Source: Carnobacterium gallinarum DSM 4847 (lineage in GTDB: Bacteria; Bacillota; Bacilli; Lactobacillales; Carnobacteriaceae). From it: 64,000 nucleotides of DNA. The notes beneath the pieces are model-generated. The model did not search any database and was not told the DNA's origin. It saw only the letters and a program-made list of their open reading frames with translations. The first letter of the stretch is position 1. Every line of letters begins with the position of its first letter. The position numbers and the translations under genes were made by a program. The stretch lies in NCBI RefSeq assembly GCF_000744375.1, contig NZ_JQLU01000004.1:248001-312000 (forward strand), in the 5' to 3' direction. Shown here piece after piece: positions 40,596-47,603 of this stretch.

Positions 40596-41004
40596 AAAAA
40601 TTAAGTGGAATTCATTAAATTAAGTTTAGTTAAGATAACTATATGAGTTTTCTTAACTAATAACTACTTTGTATAATATATATTATGTAAACTAGAATAT
40701 TAAATCTTAGCAAGGCAGTTTAATGGTGCAACCGCCCTGTTTTGATTTGCGCTAACTTGTTCAATTCATATCGTACCCTTATACTACATATAGCAATACT
40801 GTATGGCAAGTGTTTTATATAATCTGATTTAAAAAATAAATTTAAATTCATTTTACCATTTTGTAACACATGAAATGGTTCTAATTTTTTATCACGATTA
40901 AGTTTAGCTAAATGAGTATTTTATGCACAACATGCGACTTGTACAAGCCTTTATTCATCTTTATGGTTCATTATTATAATCAATTATCTTTTTGTTAAAT
41001 TCAA
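40596..41004. other. gene-poor left border of the accessory island
   Basis: It holds an inverted repeat TTAGTTAAG / CTTAACTAA (40626-40634, 40652-40660) and, on the minus strand, a stop-free stretch of about 65 codons ending in TAA at 40720 (THLAKLNRDKKLEPFHVLQ.. to ..NKLAQIKTGRLHH). That stretch has no start and reads like a fragment of a lost gene. No intact gene is visible. Confidence 0.4.
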
Positions 41005-41360
41005 CTATTTTTCAATAGTCAAGTTTTTGGCTAAAACCCAACCTCTAAATCCATATGAAGAAGCTATAATGTAATACTTTAAGTTCTCTTTATTTAATTT
41101 TGCATCCAGTAGTGCATAGGCCAAGCATGTTTTCTTCCTTCAATTAGCAAATTTTCATTATCTCCAATAAATTTTTCTATTGGCTCTTCAAATAAATCAA
41201 GAATAGTACTCCCTAATAATTGATTTTCAAAATGATATGCAAATACATCAGTAAAACACAAACATTCTTCTTTTTCGTTAGGTGTTTGAGTTTTTATATT
41301 TATTGTTTGTTCTTTTAGATTTATTTCATAAGAAATAACTTCATTATCATGCATTTTCAT
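41005..41360 (-). pseudogene. frameshifted immunity-type gene of the silent cassette
   Basis: From an ATG at 41360 the frame runs 88 codons (..CLCFTDVFAYHFENQLLGSTILDLFEEP.. ending HAWPMHYWMQN) and stops at 41094. The neighbouring frame then continues without a break: LDAKLNKENLKYYIIASSYG, then FRGWVLAKNLTIEK, stopping at 41005. Adding one base at about 41112 joins the two into a protein of roughly 118 residues that looks complete. Small, acidic, aromatic and placed right after a toxin module, it is most likely the immunity gene of that module, inactivated by a single-base deletion. Confidence 0.6.
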
Positions 41361-41425
41361 TGTGTTACCTCACTTTATAATTAATATTTTGATTCAGGTT
41401 GTCTAGGTGGTTGTTTATTCCAGTC

Positions 41426-42004
41426 CTATTTGTGTCTATGCGGAAAAGTATGTGTTCCGTTGTCAGTATGATTATAGTCTATATCTTCTAATATATCTCC
41501 ATTTTTATCATAATATCTTCTTTGTTTTACACTACCATCTGGATTTAATAAATCTTGTGATGAATTGGGGTCACCTTCTGATTCCAAACCATTTTTATCT
41601 TTACTAAACGGTTGCGTTTTGTGATTTTTACTAGGTTTACCTTCTTCAATTGCTTTTTCAAAATCAGCCTGTTTTTTAGTCTTAGAAACTTGAATACTCA
41701 AAAGTTGTTCAGTTAATAGGCTTGCTCCTATAATCGTACTTCCTATATCTTGTGCATTCCTTAAAGCAAATCTACCGCCAAATATTGATGAAGTCGTCCC
41801 TACTGCTCCTCTGTTTGGGACAAGTATAATCCCTTTTGATAGTTTCATTATATACCATACTTTTTTTCCGTTATTATCAGCGTATTGTATGTTCGCATTT
41901 TTTAATTCATTTAACAATTTGGCTTCATGATCTTTATCTTTTTTCTTTTGATGATCTTTCCATGCGTTATTTATATCTCCCGCCCAATCTAAGTTTAGCC
42001 CCAT
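41426..42004 (-). CDS. orphan LXG toxin module (C-terminal)
   Basis: A 192-residue open frame starting MGLNLDWAGDINNAWK. These first residues match positions in the middle of the intact LXG toxin upstream (MGLNLDWAGDINSSWK), so the frame is a linker plus an alternative toxin tail rather than a whole protein. The tail ends RRYYDKNGDILEDIDYNHTD.., then THTFPHRHK, a His-rich ending reminiscent of tails I recall in LXG and RHS polymorphic toxins (recollection, not searched). It has no ribosome binding site of its own, and the LXG segment just upstream carries a stop, so it is probably not expressed as a secreted toxin. It may serve as a donor for replacing the active toxin end. Confidence 0.6.
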   Translation of the reverse strand: MGLNLDWAGDINNAWKDHQKKKDKDHEAKLLNELKNANIQYADNNGKKVWYIMKLSKGIILVPNRGAVGTTSSIFGGRFALRNAQDIGSTIIGASLLTEQLLSIQVSKTKKQADFEKAIEEGKPSKNHKTQPFSKDKNGLESEGDPNSSQDLLNPDGSVKQRRYYDKNGDILEDIDYNHTDNGTHTFPHRHK

Positions 42005-42109
42005 CGTTGAAAAGGTTCCTGCCGTTTAATTCCATGCTTTCCCTTCGGATAAAATAGTGACACCAGCTTCTAAGGTTGACAGTTGTGATTCTAATTCATC
42101 AAAAATTTG
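41956..42109 (-). repeat. 154-bp LXG linker repeat, silent copy
   Basis: It aligns without gaps to 44169-44322 in the intact LXG gene, with about 22 mismatches by hand count (roughly 86% identity). In this copy the codon after Lys-Ala-Trp-Asn is TAA (minus strand) where the intact gene has CAA (Gln), a single C-to-T nonsense change. Homology ends about 20 bp from the stop of the next upstream gene. Confidence 0.85.
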
Positions 42110-42128
42110 GGCTAAACAATACTAATTT

Positions 42129-42770
42129 TTAAACAATTCCAATATCATTTCTCATAGCATTAATCAATTCACGTCGTGCTATTTTGATTGTATTATCATT
42201 TGGATCATCTGGTTTCCCCACACTATAACCTGAAATAAAAACATTTTTAATAACAACTTCAAACCTAACAAGGCAATTTTTAACATTCTGCCCTACATAA
42301 AGATCAAAAACTGTCTTATCTGATTCAACAAAAGAAACTTTCTCTTTTACCGCTTTGAAGTAATAATCCTTATTCGCAGTAAGTCCTTTTTTAGCATAAT
42401 TTATATTTGATATTTCAGTTTCAATATCACTTTTTCTATAATAATCAATATCTGGAATGCTTAATTGATTCGTACAATCTTCAAGCTTAAAATCAAGTGA
42501 ACTAAAAATTGCATCATAACTTTCTAAACTGTAATTTGGTGGATAATTAATGTGCTCAACAATATCATTAGGTGATTCATCAGGATATAAGTTAATAATC
42601 GTTATTAGAGACTTATATATATCAGTTAATATATCTCTTTTCGCTTGGTACTCTTTTTGTCTTAATTCTGATTCTTTAACTATTCTAGTACTTCTTTGGG
42701 TTATAAGTGCTCCTATTACTATACCTAACACACCTATAGTAGCTACTAACTCATGCGACAAAAAATCCAT
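42129..42770 (-). CDS. membrane-anchored hypothetical protein
   Basis: A 213-residue protein with a single N-terminal transmembrane helix (LVATIGVLGIVIGALI, about residues 8-23), then a long Lys/Glu-rich helical cytoplasmic region with many Tyr, Asp and Asn residues. No family recognised. It lies between the LXG immunity gene and the silent toxin cassette on the same strand, and its stop is about 20 bp before the repeat. It could be an additional immunity or accessory factor, or unrelated cargo. Confidence 0.55.
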   Translation of the reverse strand: MDFLSHELVATIGVLGIVIGALITQRSTRIVKESELRQKEYQAKRDILTDIYKSLITIINLYPDESPNDIVEHINYPPNYSLESYDAIFSSLDFKLEDCTNQLSIPDIDYYRKSDIETEISNINYAKKGLTANKDYYFKAVKEKVSFVESDKTVFDLYVGQNVKNCLVRFEVVIKNVFISGYSVGKPDDPNDNTIKIARRELINAMRNDIGIV

Positions 42771-42880
42771 CCTATCAAGTTTATCCTTATTTTATTTTCT
42801 AGTTTCTTAAAAAAAACCATAAATTATTTTCCTGTGTTTACCCTATCATTACAAAACAGGAAACATTCATGGTACCTGTT

Positions 42881-43354
42881 TTATTTGTTTTCGTATTTCC
42901 TTTTAGAACTAGCTAAATATTCTTGCCAAGATTCTTCCATATTTCTTCCATCTATTGATGGCATATACCCAATAAATCCAGCCATGTCTTCTGGGTAATC
43001 AAAATCCGCATAAATTTCTTCAACTTTTTCATTAAAGTTATCATAATCAGATTTTTTATCATGAAGCTCTTTTAAAATTACATATCTCCATTTATCTTCT
43101 ATAGCTTGATTATCTTCAAAGTTCTCTAACTTACTTAATTCATGGATATACGGTAAGATATCTTCATATTCATCAGCGATTGCTACTTTTAAAACTAAAT
43201 CAAAACCTAGAATTCCTTCATCAAGAATATTTGTAGCATAATTTATAACATCACTTCTACCAATTATATTGTTTTCTACTCCAAATAATAATTCTCGCCA
43301 ATTCCATTTAATTTTAGCTTTAGAAAAATCAAAAAAATCATATTTTTTACTCAT
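42881..43354 (-). CDS. DUF2247-like immunity protein
   Basis: A 157-residue acidic protein beginning 2 bp after the LXG toxin stop. The pattern IKWNWRELLFGVENN near the start and EEIYADFDYPEDMAGFIGYMP near residue 120 matches what I know of the DUF2247 family, often found next to polymorphic toxins. Its ribosome binding site (AAAGGAGG) lies inside the toxin's last codons, so toxin and immunity are translated together. Cognate neutralisation of the LXG toxin is inferred from position. Confidence 0.72.
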   Translation of the reverse strand: MSKKYDFFDFSKAKIKWNWRELLFGVENNIIGRSDVINYATNILDEGILGFDLVLKVAIADEYEDILPYIHELSKLENFEDNQAIEDKWRYVILKELHDKKSDYDNFNEKVEEIYADFDYPEDMAGFIGYMPSIDGRNMEESWQEYLASSKRKYENK

Positions 43355-43356
43355 AT

Positions 43357-44778
43357 TTAATAGCCTCCTTTAGGTACTTTTTGATTTGGAAAACCTGTGA
43401 TTTTACCACCGCCAATAAATCTTTGGTGAGTTATTTTTCCAGTTGAATCCAAAACGTATTCATATATACCATCTAATCCATTTAACTTACCTAGCGATTG
43501 AAGTACTGAATAAGACTTACCATCACCACCAGTAAAACTTGTCACTCGTCCTTTAGCAAGTTGTTCTTCTGTTATAAAACTTGCAGACCTGTGGAGGGGA
43601 TCATCTTTCAGCCCACTACCAATTCTTTCGGCATTAGTTATTTCTTTGGAAGCATAATCTCCCTTCAACTTTTCAAACTGAGATAAATCTTTTGTAGATA
43701 ATTCAGATCCGCCGACTTTTTCATTCTTTACAGTGGCACTGCCTTTTACTGTAGTTACCTTATACAAGGCATAACTAAACCCTAAAACTTGAATAGCTTG
43801 TCCCAATTCAGATTCATTTAACCAATTGACACCATCTTCTACACTCTGTGCACTGGAAACAATTTTTCCCAGTATTTTATTGTAAACTTCACCAGTTACA
43901 TAATTGTACCCATTTCTCCAACCATCTTTTACTTTAGCATCCCAAGCACCTTGAGTAATAAATTCAAATGAATCCGCATCTAAATATTTACCTGCCTTGG
44001 CTAAATATTGATACAACTCTGGATTCATAACACCTTTTCCATTTTTTTCTAATTGCCAAGATACTTTAGGATTTCCATCTGCATCTATGTAAATCATAGC
44101 ATAAACTTTATATTCTTTTAACTCTTTTTCTTTTTCTTTATCTATCCCTTTTTTCTTATCATCGTATGCTTTCCAAGAACTATTAATATCTCCAGCCCAA
44201 TCCAAGTTTAATCCCATCGTTGAAAAGATTCCTGCCGTTTGATTCCAAGCTTTCCCTTCGGCTAGAATACTAACACCAGCTTCTAATGTTGCCAATTGAG
44301 ATTCTAGTTCATCAAATATTTGAATAGAGAAATAATCATATTCTCTTAAACTATCTAATTTTCGGATTGTTTGTTGACGCATTTCTTGTAATCCATCAAT
44401 CATTCTTGCATTAAAACCAACCGGATCAACTATAGAATCGAGCATTTCACTCAATCGATTATATTGTCGAATCCGTTCTTCTAAAACAGATTCTTGTAAA
44501 CTATTTACATCCACTTGATCTAAATACCGATTTAGGAACTGTTGATTCGCTTCTATCATTCGTTCGTATACCAAGATAAATCCTTTTGTAACAGGCATAT
44601 AAACGGTATTGAAATAATTCTTCATTGAATCGTAGGTTGCCCCTTTTAAGCTAGGTTCAATAATAATGGCACTTAACGCTTGTTGGATTTGTTCCATTGT
44701 CGCTACGGTTGACTGACAATTAGAATTAATGGACTGAACTTGTTGACGAACTTCGCCTACATACATATTACTACTCAT
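43357..44778 (-). CDS. LXG-domain polymorphic toxin (type VII secretion effector)
   Basis: A 473-residue effector. Residues 1 to about 200 form the helical LXG secretion domain (MSSNMYVGEVRQQVQSINSN..), followed by a linker with MGLNLDWAGDIN, a middle region, and a variable toxin tail from about residue 385 (DDPLHRSASFITEEQLAKGR..) ending KITHQRFIGGGKITGFPNQ. The tail's His, Arg and Gly-rich motifs look like a compact polymorphic-toxin nuclease, but I cannot name the family. Two small helper genes precede it with 4-bp overlaps and an immunity gene follows, the standard LXG operon. The type VII secretion machinery itself is not in the window. Confidence 0.85.
   Translation of the reverse strand: MSSNMYVGEVRQQVQSINSNCQSTVATMEQIQQALSAIIIEPSLKGATYDSMKNYFNTVYMPVTKGFILVYERMIEANQQFLNRYLDQVDVNSLQESVLEERIRQYNRLSEMLDSIVDPVGFNARMIDGLQEMRQQTIRKLDSLREYDYFSIQIFDELESQLATLEAGVSILAEGKAWNQTAGIFSTMGLNLDWAGDINSSWKAYDDKKKGIDKEKEKELKEYKVYAMIYIDADGNPKVSWQLEKNGKGVMNPELYQYLAKAGKYLDADSFEFITQGAWDAKVKDGWRNGYNYVTGEVYNKILGKIVSSAQSVEDGVNWLNESELGQAIQVLGFSYALYKVTTVKGSATVKNEKVGGSELSTKDLSQFEKLKGDYASKEITNAERIGSGLKDDPLHRSASFITEEQLAKGRVTSFTGGDGKSYSVLQSLGKLNGLDGIYEYVLDSTGKITHQRFIGGGKITGFPNQKVPKGGY
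44169..44322 (-). repeat. 154-bp LXG linker repeat, intact copy
   Basis: This part of the LXG gene encodes about IFDELESQLATLEAGVSILA to GDINSSWK. It is the counterpart of the silent copy at 41956-42109 and marks the likely recombination point for tail exchange. Confidence 0.85.
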
Positions 44779-45128
44779 TTAGTTCCCTCCTTTTTTAGGA
44801 GCTCTTTTTTTTCAGTCTTTAAATCCGTTTCTTTTTGATAAAGATAACTATGTTCACGTTCTAATTCATCTAAATCTTCCTCATATTGGTTCCAGAATTT
44901 ACTTTGACAACTGGTAACCTCATCAAAAATAGATTCAGATGTATACCTCATTTCTCCCTCTTTCCAGATTTCTTTATCCTCGTGAAAAGAATTAGTCACT
45001 TCTTGGAAAATAGTGGCAACATCCTCTTTCTTGCGATAATGTTCTGTAAAAGCACGTCTATTATCATCTAATTGCTCCCTAATCTTCCTTAGTTCATACG
45101 TTGCTTCTTCTACAGTTTGATTGTTCAT
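44775..45128 (-). CDS. DUF3958-like LXG partner protein
   Basis: A 117-residue, almost entirely helical, highly charged protein (long Glu/Lys/Gln heptads, FWNQYEEDLDELEREHSYLYQ). Position directly before the LXG gene with an ATGA overlap, and the composition, match the DUF3958 family, known as LXG-associated helper proteins that bind the LXG domain and target it to the secretion machine. Function inferred by family. Confidence 0.75.
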   Translation of the reverse strand: MNNQTVEEATYELRKIREQLDDNRRAFTEHYRKKEDVATIFQEVTNSFHEDKEIWKEGEMRYTSESIFDEVTSCQSKFWNQYEEDLDELEREHSYLYQKETDLKTEKKELLKKEGTK

Positions 45129-45421
45129 TTAGACTTCCCGCCCAATGCTGCAGGAGTCATTAAATTTTCTAATTCTTTATTCATCACCTCAAAATCGCTT
45201 GCGACACTGTGAATATTTGCAATATCTCGTATTAATGCTGCCGCAAAAGAACTCTTTAATCCCTGCTGTTTTTCTGTTAAAGAGACGGATTTGCCGTTCC
45301 CTTGTAAAGTAGTTAGTGTCGCTGTTTGAATTTTCTTTCCTTGGTTTAATGGTACTACTGAATTAGATAAACTGGTTGCTAATGCACTTGCTTTGTTTAG
45401 ATCACTTTGAAACGTAGCCAT
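45125..45421 (-). CDS. TIGR04197/WXG100-like LXG partner protein
   Basis: A 98-residue helical protein starting MATFQSDLNKASALATSLSNSV, with a central turn (GNGKSVSLTEKQQGLKSSF) and a second helix. This is the two-helix hairpin size and layout of WXG100-like small type VII proteins; TIGR04197 is the closest family I know. First gene of the three-gene LXG operon. Upstream a TATAAA (45478-45483, minus strand) is visible without a recognisable -35, so expression may need an activator. Confidence 0.75.
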   Translation of the reverse strand: MATFQSDLNKASALATSLSNSVVPLNQGKKIQTATLTTLQGNGKSVSLTEKQQGLKSSFAAALIRDIANIHSVASDFEVMNKELENLMTPAALGGKSK

Positions 45422-45505
45422 AAATTAACCTCGATTCTATTTATGATATATTTAAATTTATCACGAATGTCATCTAATTTATACATAAAATTTTAGTGGT
45501 TATAT

Positions 45506-45592
45506 TTACGTTATATTTTTCATAAAAATAGAGAAAAATACTAAAAAGACAAGGTCACCAATTTCTAAATAGTCTGTTGTGTTCATAATCAT
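45506..45592 (-). CDS. small hydrophobic peptide
   Basis: A 28-codon frame on the minus strand, MIMNTTDYLEIGDLVFLVFF and on to SIFMKNIT, with an excellent AAGGAGG ribosome binding site 4 nt before the first ATG (10 nt before the second, at 45586). The hydrophobic core recalls short holin-like or type I toxin peptides, but it is short and I cannot assign a family. It could also be a remnant of a longer gene. Confidence 0.35.
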   Translation of the reverse strand: MIMNTTDYLEIGDLVFLVFFSIFMKNIT

Positions 45593-45607
45593 TGAACCTC
45601 CTTATCT

Positions 45608-45838
45608 TTATAATTTGCAAGCACTTTCTATTTCACGAATCAACAATTGAGATATTGGCTTTCTATGAACAAAAGAAGGATTGTCTTGATCAATTCGACG
45701 CAAAAAAATATTATAGAGACTGCATCTGGACGTTAAACTTCGGAAAAGTTCTATCAAGGACTATACTAGATGAAAATATAAGTCGTTCGTTGTTTTCAAT
45801 GTTTGGCTATTTTTTTATCAAAGAACAATTTTAGATAT
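45608..45838. other. probable gene remnant upstream of the LXG operon
   Basis: On the minus strand an uninterrupted frame of more than 40 codons ends at 45608 with a protein-like sequence (NIFLRRIDQDNPSFVHRKPI, then SQLLIREIESACKL), but no start is visible. An 80-codon plus-strand frame over the same DNA has no ribosome binding site and is rejected. Confidence 0.3.
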
Positions 45839-45870
45839 AAAAAAAGCATATCAAAATGGATATGCTTTTT
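45839..45870 (-). terminator. terminator of the TPR regulator gene
   Basis: AAAAAGCATATC pairs with GATATGCTTTTT around a 6-nt loop, with T-runs in both directions. Confidence 0.85.
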
Positions 45871-45910
45871 GGGTTAGCTTATTTAATTCATTAATTGTTA
45901 TACAAATACT

Positions 45911-46801
45911 TTACAAAATATATTGCGGAATATTGTATTGTTCCATATCATTTTTAATGATTGTTACTACTTTTTCATTTTTATTACTGTCTGCAGTAAC
46001 TAACGCATACAAATAATACTTTTCAGCTTCTTGAGTTTTACCTAGTTGAAGTAAATTAAATCCTTTTTCATAAAATAATAAATCTAGATAAAAAGATAAA
46101 TTATCATTTTGCAGTAAATTAATTCCTAACGTACACAAATTAACGGCTTTAATGTATTTTTTGATTTTTGAATAAAAAACTGCTGTATTGTAGTATATTT
46201 TTACAACTTCAAGACTATCTTTCATTGTTCCGGTTTTATACAAAAAATCATCCAATGCATCTAATGATTTTTTATAATAAGTTTGGGCTTTATCGTTTTC
46301 ATCGATAATATCATAGGCCATAGCAACGCCGTTTAATGCTGAAATATCTAAAAAATCAATATTATTTCTAAATTGAAATGCTAGCGCCTGATTAAAATAA
46401 TAAATTCCATCAGATGTATTTTCATATCCAATTAAACTCGTTAACCCGTAGTAATAATAATATTGCTTGATTTCATAATTAGACTCTAGCTTATTAAAAT
46501 CAATTTGATTTTTTAAAAGTTCATAGGCTTCTTTATGTTTTTGCTTAGAACATAAATTTCTAATTTCTTTAAAGGTCAATGTATGACCATTTTGATCAAT
46601 TAATGAATACTCATAAATATCATTAAACTCCATATTTAGTCGTTCTGTCAATTTTAATAAAATTGAAATAGAAGGCAAACTACTCCCCTTTTCTAAATTA
46701 CTGATAGTTGCTTGAGTACAAATTCCATCAGCTAATTCGGCTTGCTTTAATTTCATTTCTAACCGTTTTTTCTTAATAATTTCCCCAATTTTTGTAGTCA
46801 T
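45911..46801 (-). CDS. PlcR/Rgg-type XRE regulator with TPR domain
   Basis: A 296-residue protein of the RRNPP group. The N-terminal XRE helix-turn-helix (KIGEIIKKKRLEMKLKQAELADGICTQATISNLEKGSSLPS, about residues 4-45) is followed by about 230 residues of Tyr-rich TPR-like helices (e.g. GIYYFNQALAF, DKAQTYYKKSL, KYIKAVNLCTLGI). In this group the TPR domain binds a short secreted and re-imported peptide that switches DNA binding. A 20-codon gene lies divergently 119 bp away with an inverted repeat between them. Target genes could include itself, the peptide gene and the LXG operon downstream; this is inference. Confidence 0.82.
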   Translation of the reverse strand: MTTKIGEIIKKKRLEMKLKQAELADGICTQATISNLEKGSSLPSISILLKLTERLNMEFNDIYEYSLIDQNGHTLTFKEIRNLCSKQKHKEAYELLKNQIDFNKLESNYEIKQYYYYYGLTSLIGYENTSDGIYYFNQALAFQFRNNIDFLDISALNGVAMAYDIIDENDKAQTYYKKSLDALDDFLYKTGTMKDSLEVVKIYYNTAVFYSKIKKYIKAVNLCTLGINLLQNDNLSFYLDLLFYEKGFNLLQLGKTQEAEKYYLYALVTADSNKNEKVVTIIKNDMEQYNIPQYIL

Positions 46802-46840
46802 AGTAGTATCCTTCCTATAATTAGCATGTTACTCTCTTGA

Positions 46841-46887
46841 TTAATAATACATTATTTTGTATTATTAATATAGTACTTTATTATATT
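46841..46887 (+). promoter_or_regulatory. divergent promoter with 10-bp-arm inverted repeat
   Basis: TTAATAATAC (46841-46850) and its exact reverse complement GTATTATTAA (46859-46868) surround 8 bp. A -35-like TTGTAT (46858-46863) overlaps the right arm, with TATATT (46882-46887) 18 bp on, pointing toward the peptide gene. A regulator bound to the repeat would touch the -35. Confidence 0.55.
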
Positions 46888-46920
46888 TTATTTAGTTAGC
46901 ATTTAAAGGAGGTGATTATT

Positions 46921-46983
46921 TTGATTACAGAAGACGTGATTGGTACATTAATTTCTCCATTTGGAAATATCGGCCATAGTTGA
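46921..46983 (+). CDS. 20-residue candidate signalling peptide
   Basis: A short frame MITEDVIGTLISPFGNIGHS starting at TTG 46921 and ending TGA. The upstream AAAGGAGGTGA (46905-46915) is an almost full complement of the 16S rRNA tail, at 8-nt spacing. A terminator starts 13 nt after the stop, so the transcript seems to exist to make this peptide. It is divergent from a TPR-type peptide-responsive regulator. An acidic N-terminus, a hydrophobic Gly/Pro-containing C-terminal half and no classical signal sequence resemble short hydrophobic pheromone precursors. The mature form is unknown. Confidence 0.65.
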   Translation: MITEDVIGTLISPFGNIGHS

Positions 46984-46995
46984 TTTCCAGAACGA

Positions 46996-47034
46996 TAAAA
47001 AGGCGACTGTTTTTTATTGGTTTGCCTTTTTTGT
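46996..47034 (+). terminator. terminator of the peptide gene
   Basis: AAAAAGGCGA pairs with TTTGCCTTTTT (one mismatch) around a T-rich loop, then TTG. Confidence 0.7.
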
Positions 47035-47133
47035 TTGCTCAGTTTTTACTGTTCAATTAGTTTACAAGCATTTCAGCGAGTAGTAGGATACATAAATAAT
47101 TTGTTCTATTTTTAGAAAGAAGGAATTCATAAT

Positions 47134-47539
47134 ATGACTTGGCAAGAAAAACTAGTGACTCCGTTAAAGAAAAAACGTGCTGGATCAGAAAAAAAGTGTC
47201 AGAATTGGCCTCTGAAAATTATTTTAAGCTATTGAGTGATTGGTTTGAAAATGGCAATCAAATACTGGATCTATATACAGGTATAGGAGAGGATATTTCC
47301 TCAAAGCTTCATTGGTTAGATGTACCACAAAATACGAAACAATTTTTAGTGATTTGTGAAGATACGGATGTCCCCTTTCCTATCCCCTCCCTCTGCTTAA
47401 TGGTCATGGCTTACATCAGTTAGATACAGTTATTGATAAAAAAATAGAATGAACTGCATTTGCGGATTTATTGCCCTTAGTTGCTGACCTTGTCCTGAGT
47501 ATTGGGCGTTTAAAAGGTATGAAAAAAGTTAATGAATAA
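47134..47539 (+). pseudogene. decayed hypothetical gene
   Basis: A good start (AGAAAGAAGG then ATG 47134) opens MTWQEKLVTPLKKKRAGSE. At the A-run near 47190 the frame shifts and continues KKVSELASENYFKLLSDWFE.. up to ICEDTDVPFPIPS. A second shift at the pyrimidine-rich 47371-47395 leads to LNGHGLHQLDTVIDKKIE. A TGA (probably once TGG) then interrupts before TAFADLLPLVADLVLSIGRL to the end at 47539. Two frameshifts and one nonsense codon make it a clear pseudogene. Family not recognised. Confidence 0.75.
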
Positions 47540-47542
47540 AAA

Positions 47543-47595
47543 TAAACTAGCCTAGCATTAACTATTCATTATAGTTAGAGCTTGACTAGTTTTTG
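47543..47595 (+). terminator. terminator-like hairpin
   Basis: The outer stem AAACTAG / CTAGTTT encloses an inner stem TAACTA / TAGTTA, with a T-run after. It lies between the pseudogene and the convergent monooxygenase gene. Confidence 0.6.
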
Positions 47596-47603
47596 TTAGA
47601 GGT

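Noticed and set aside
40700-40760. tRNA-like fold around GGCAGTT..AACCGCC
   Set aside because: Only one imperfect 7-bp stem; no cloverleaf, anticodon arm or CCA-side stem could be drawn.
45592-45834. 80-codon plus-strand reading frame
   Set aside because: TTG start without ribosome binding site. The minus strand has a perfect AAGGAGG at the same place, and the frame is probably a by-product of AT-rich DNA.
40596-47600. Complete mobile element or CRISPR array in the accessory island
   Set aside because: No transposase, integrase, direct-repeat array or att-like duplicated ends could be seen.
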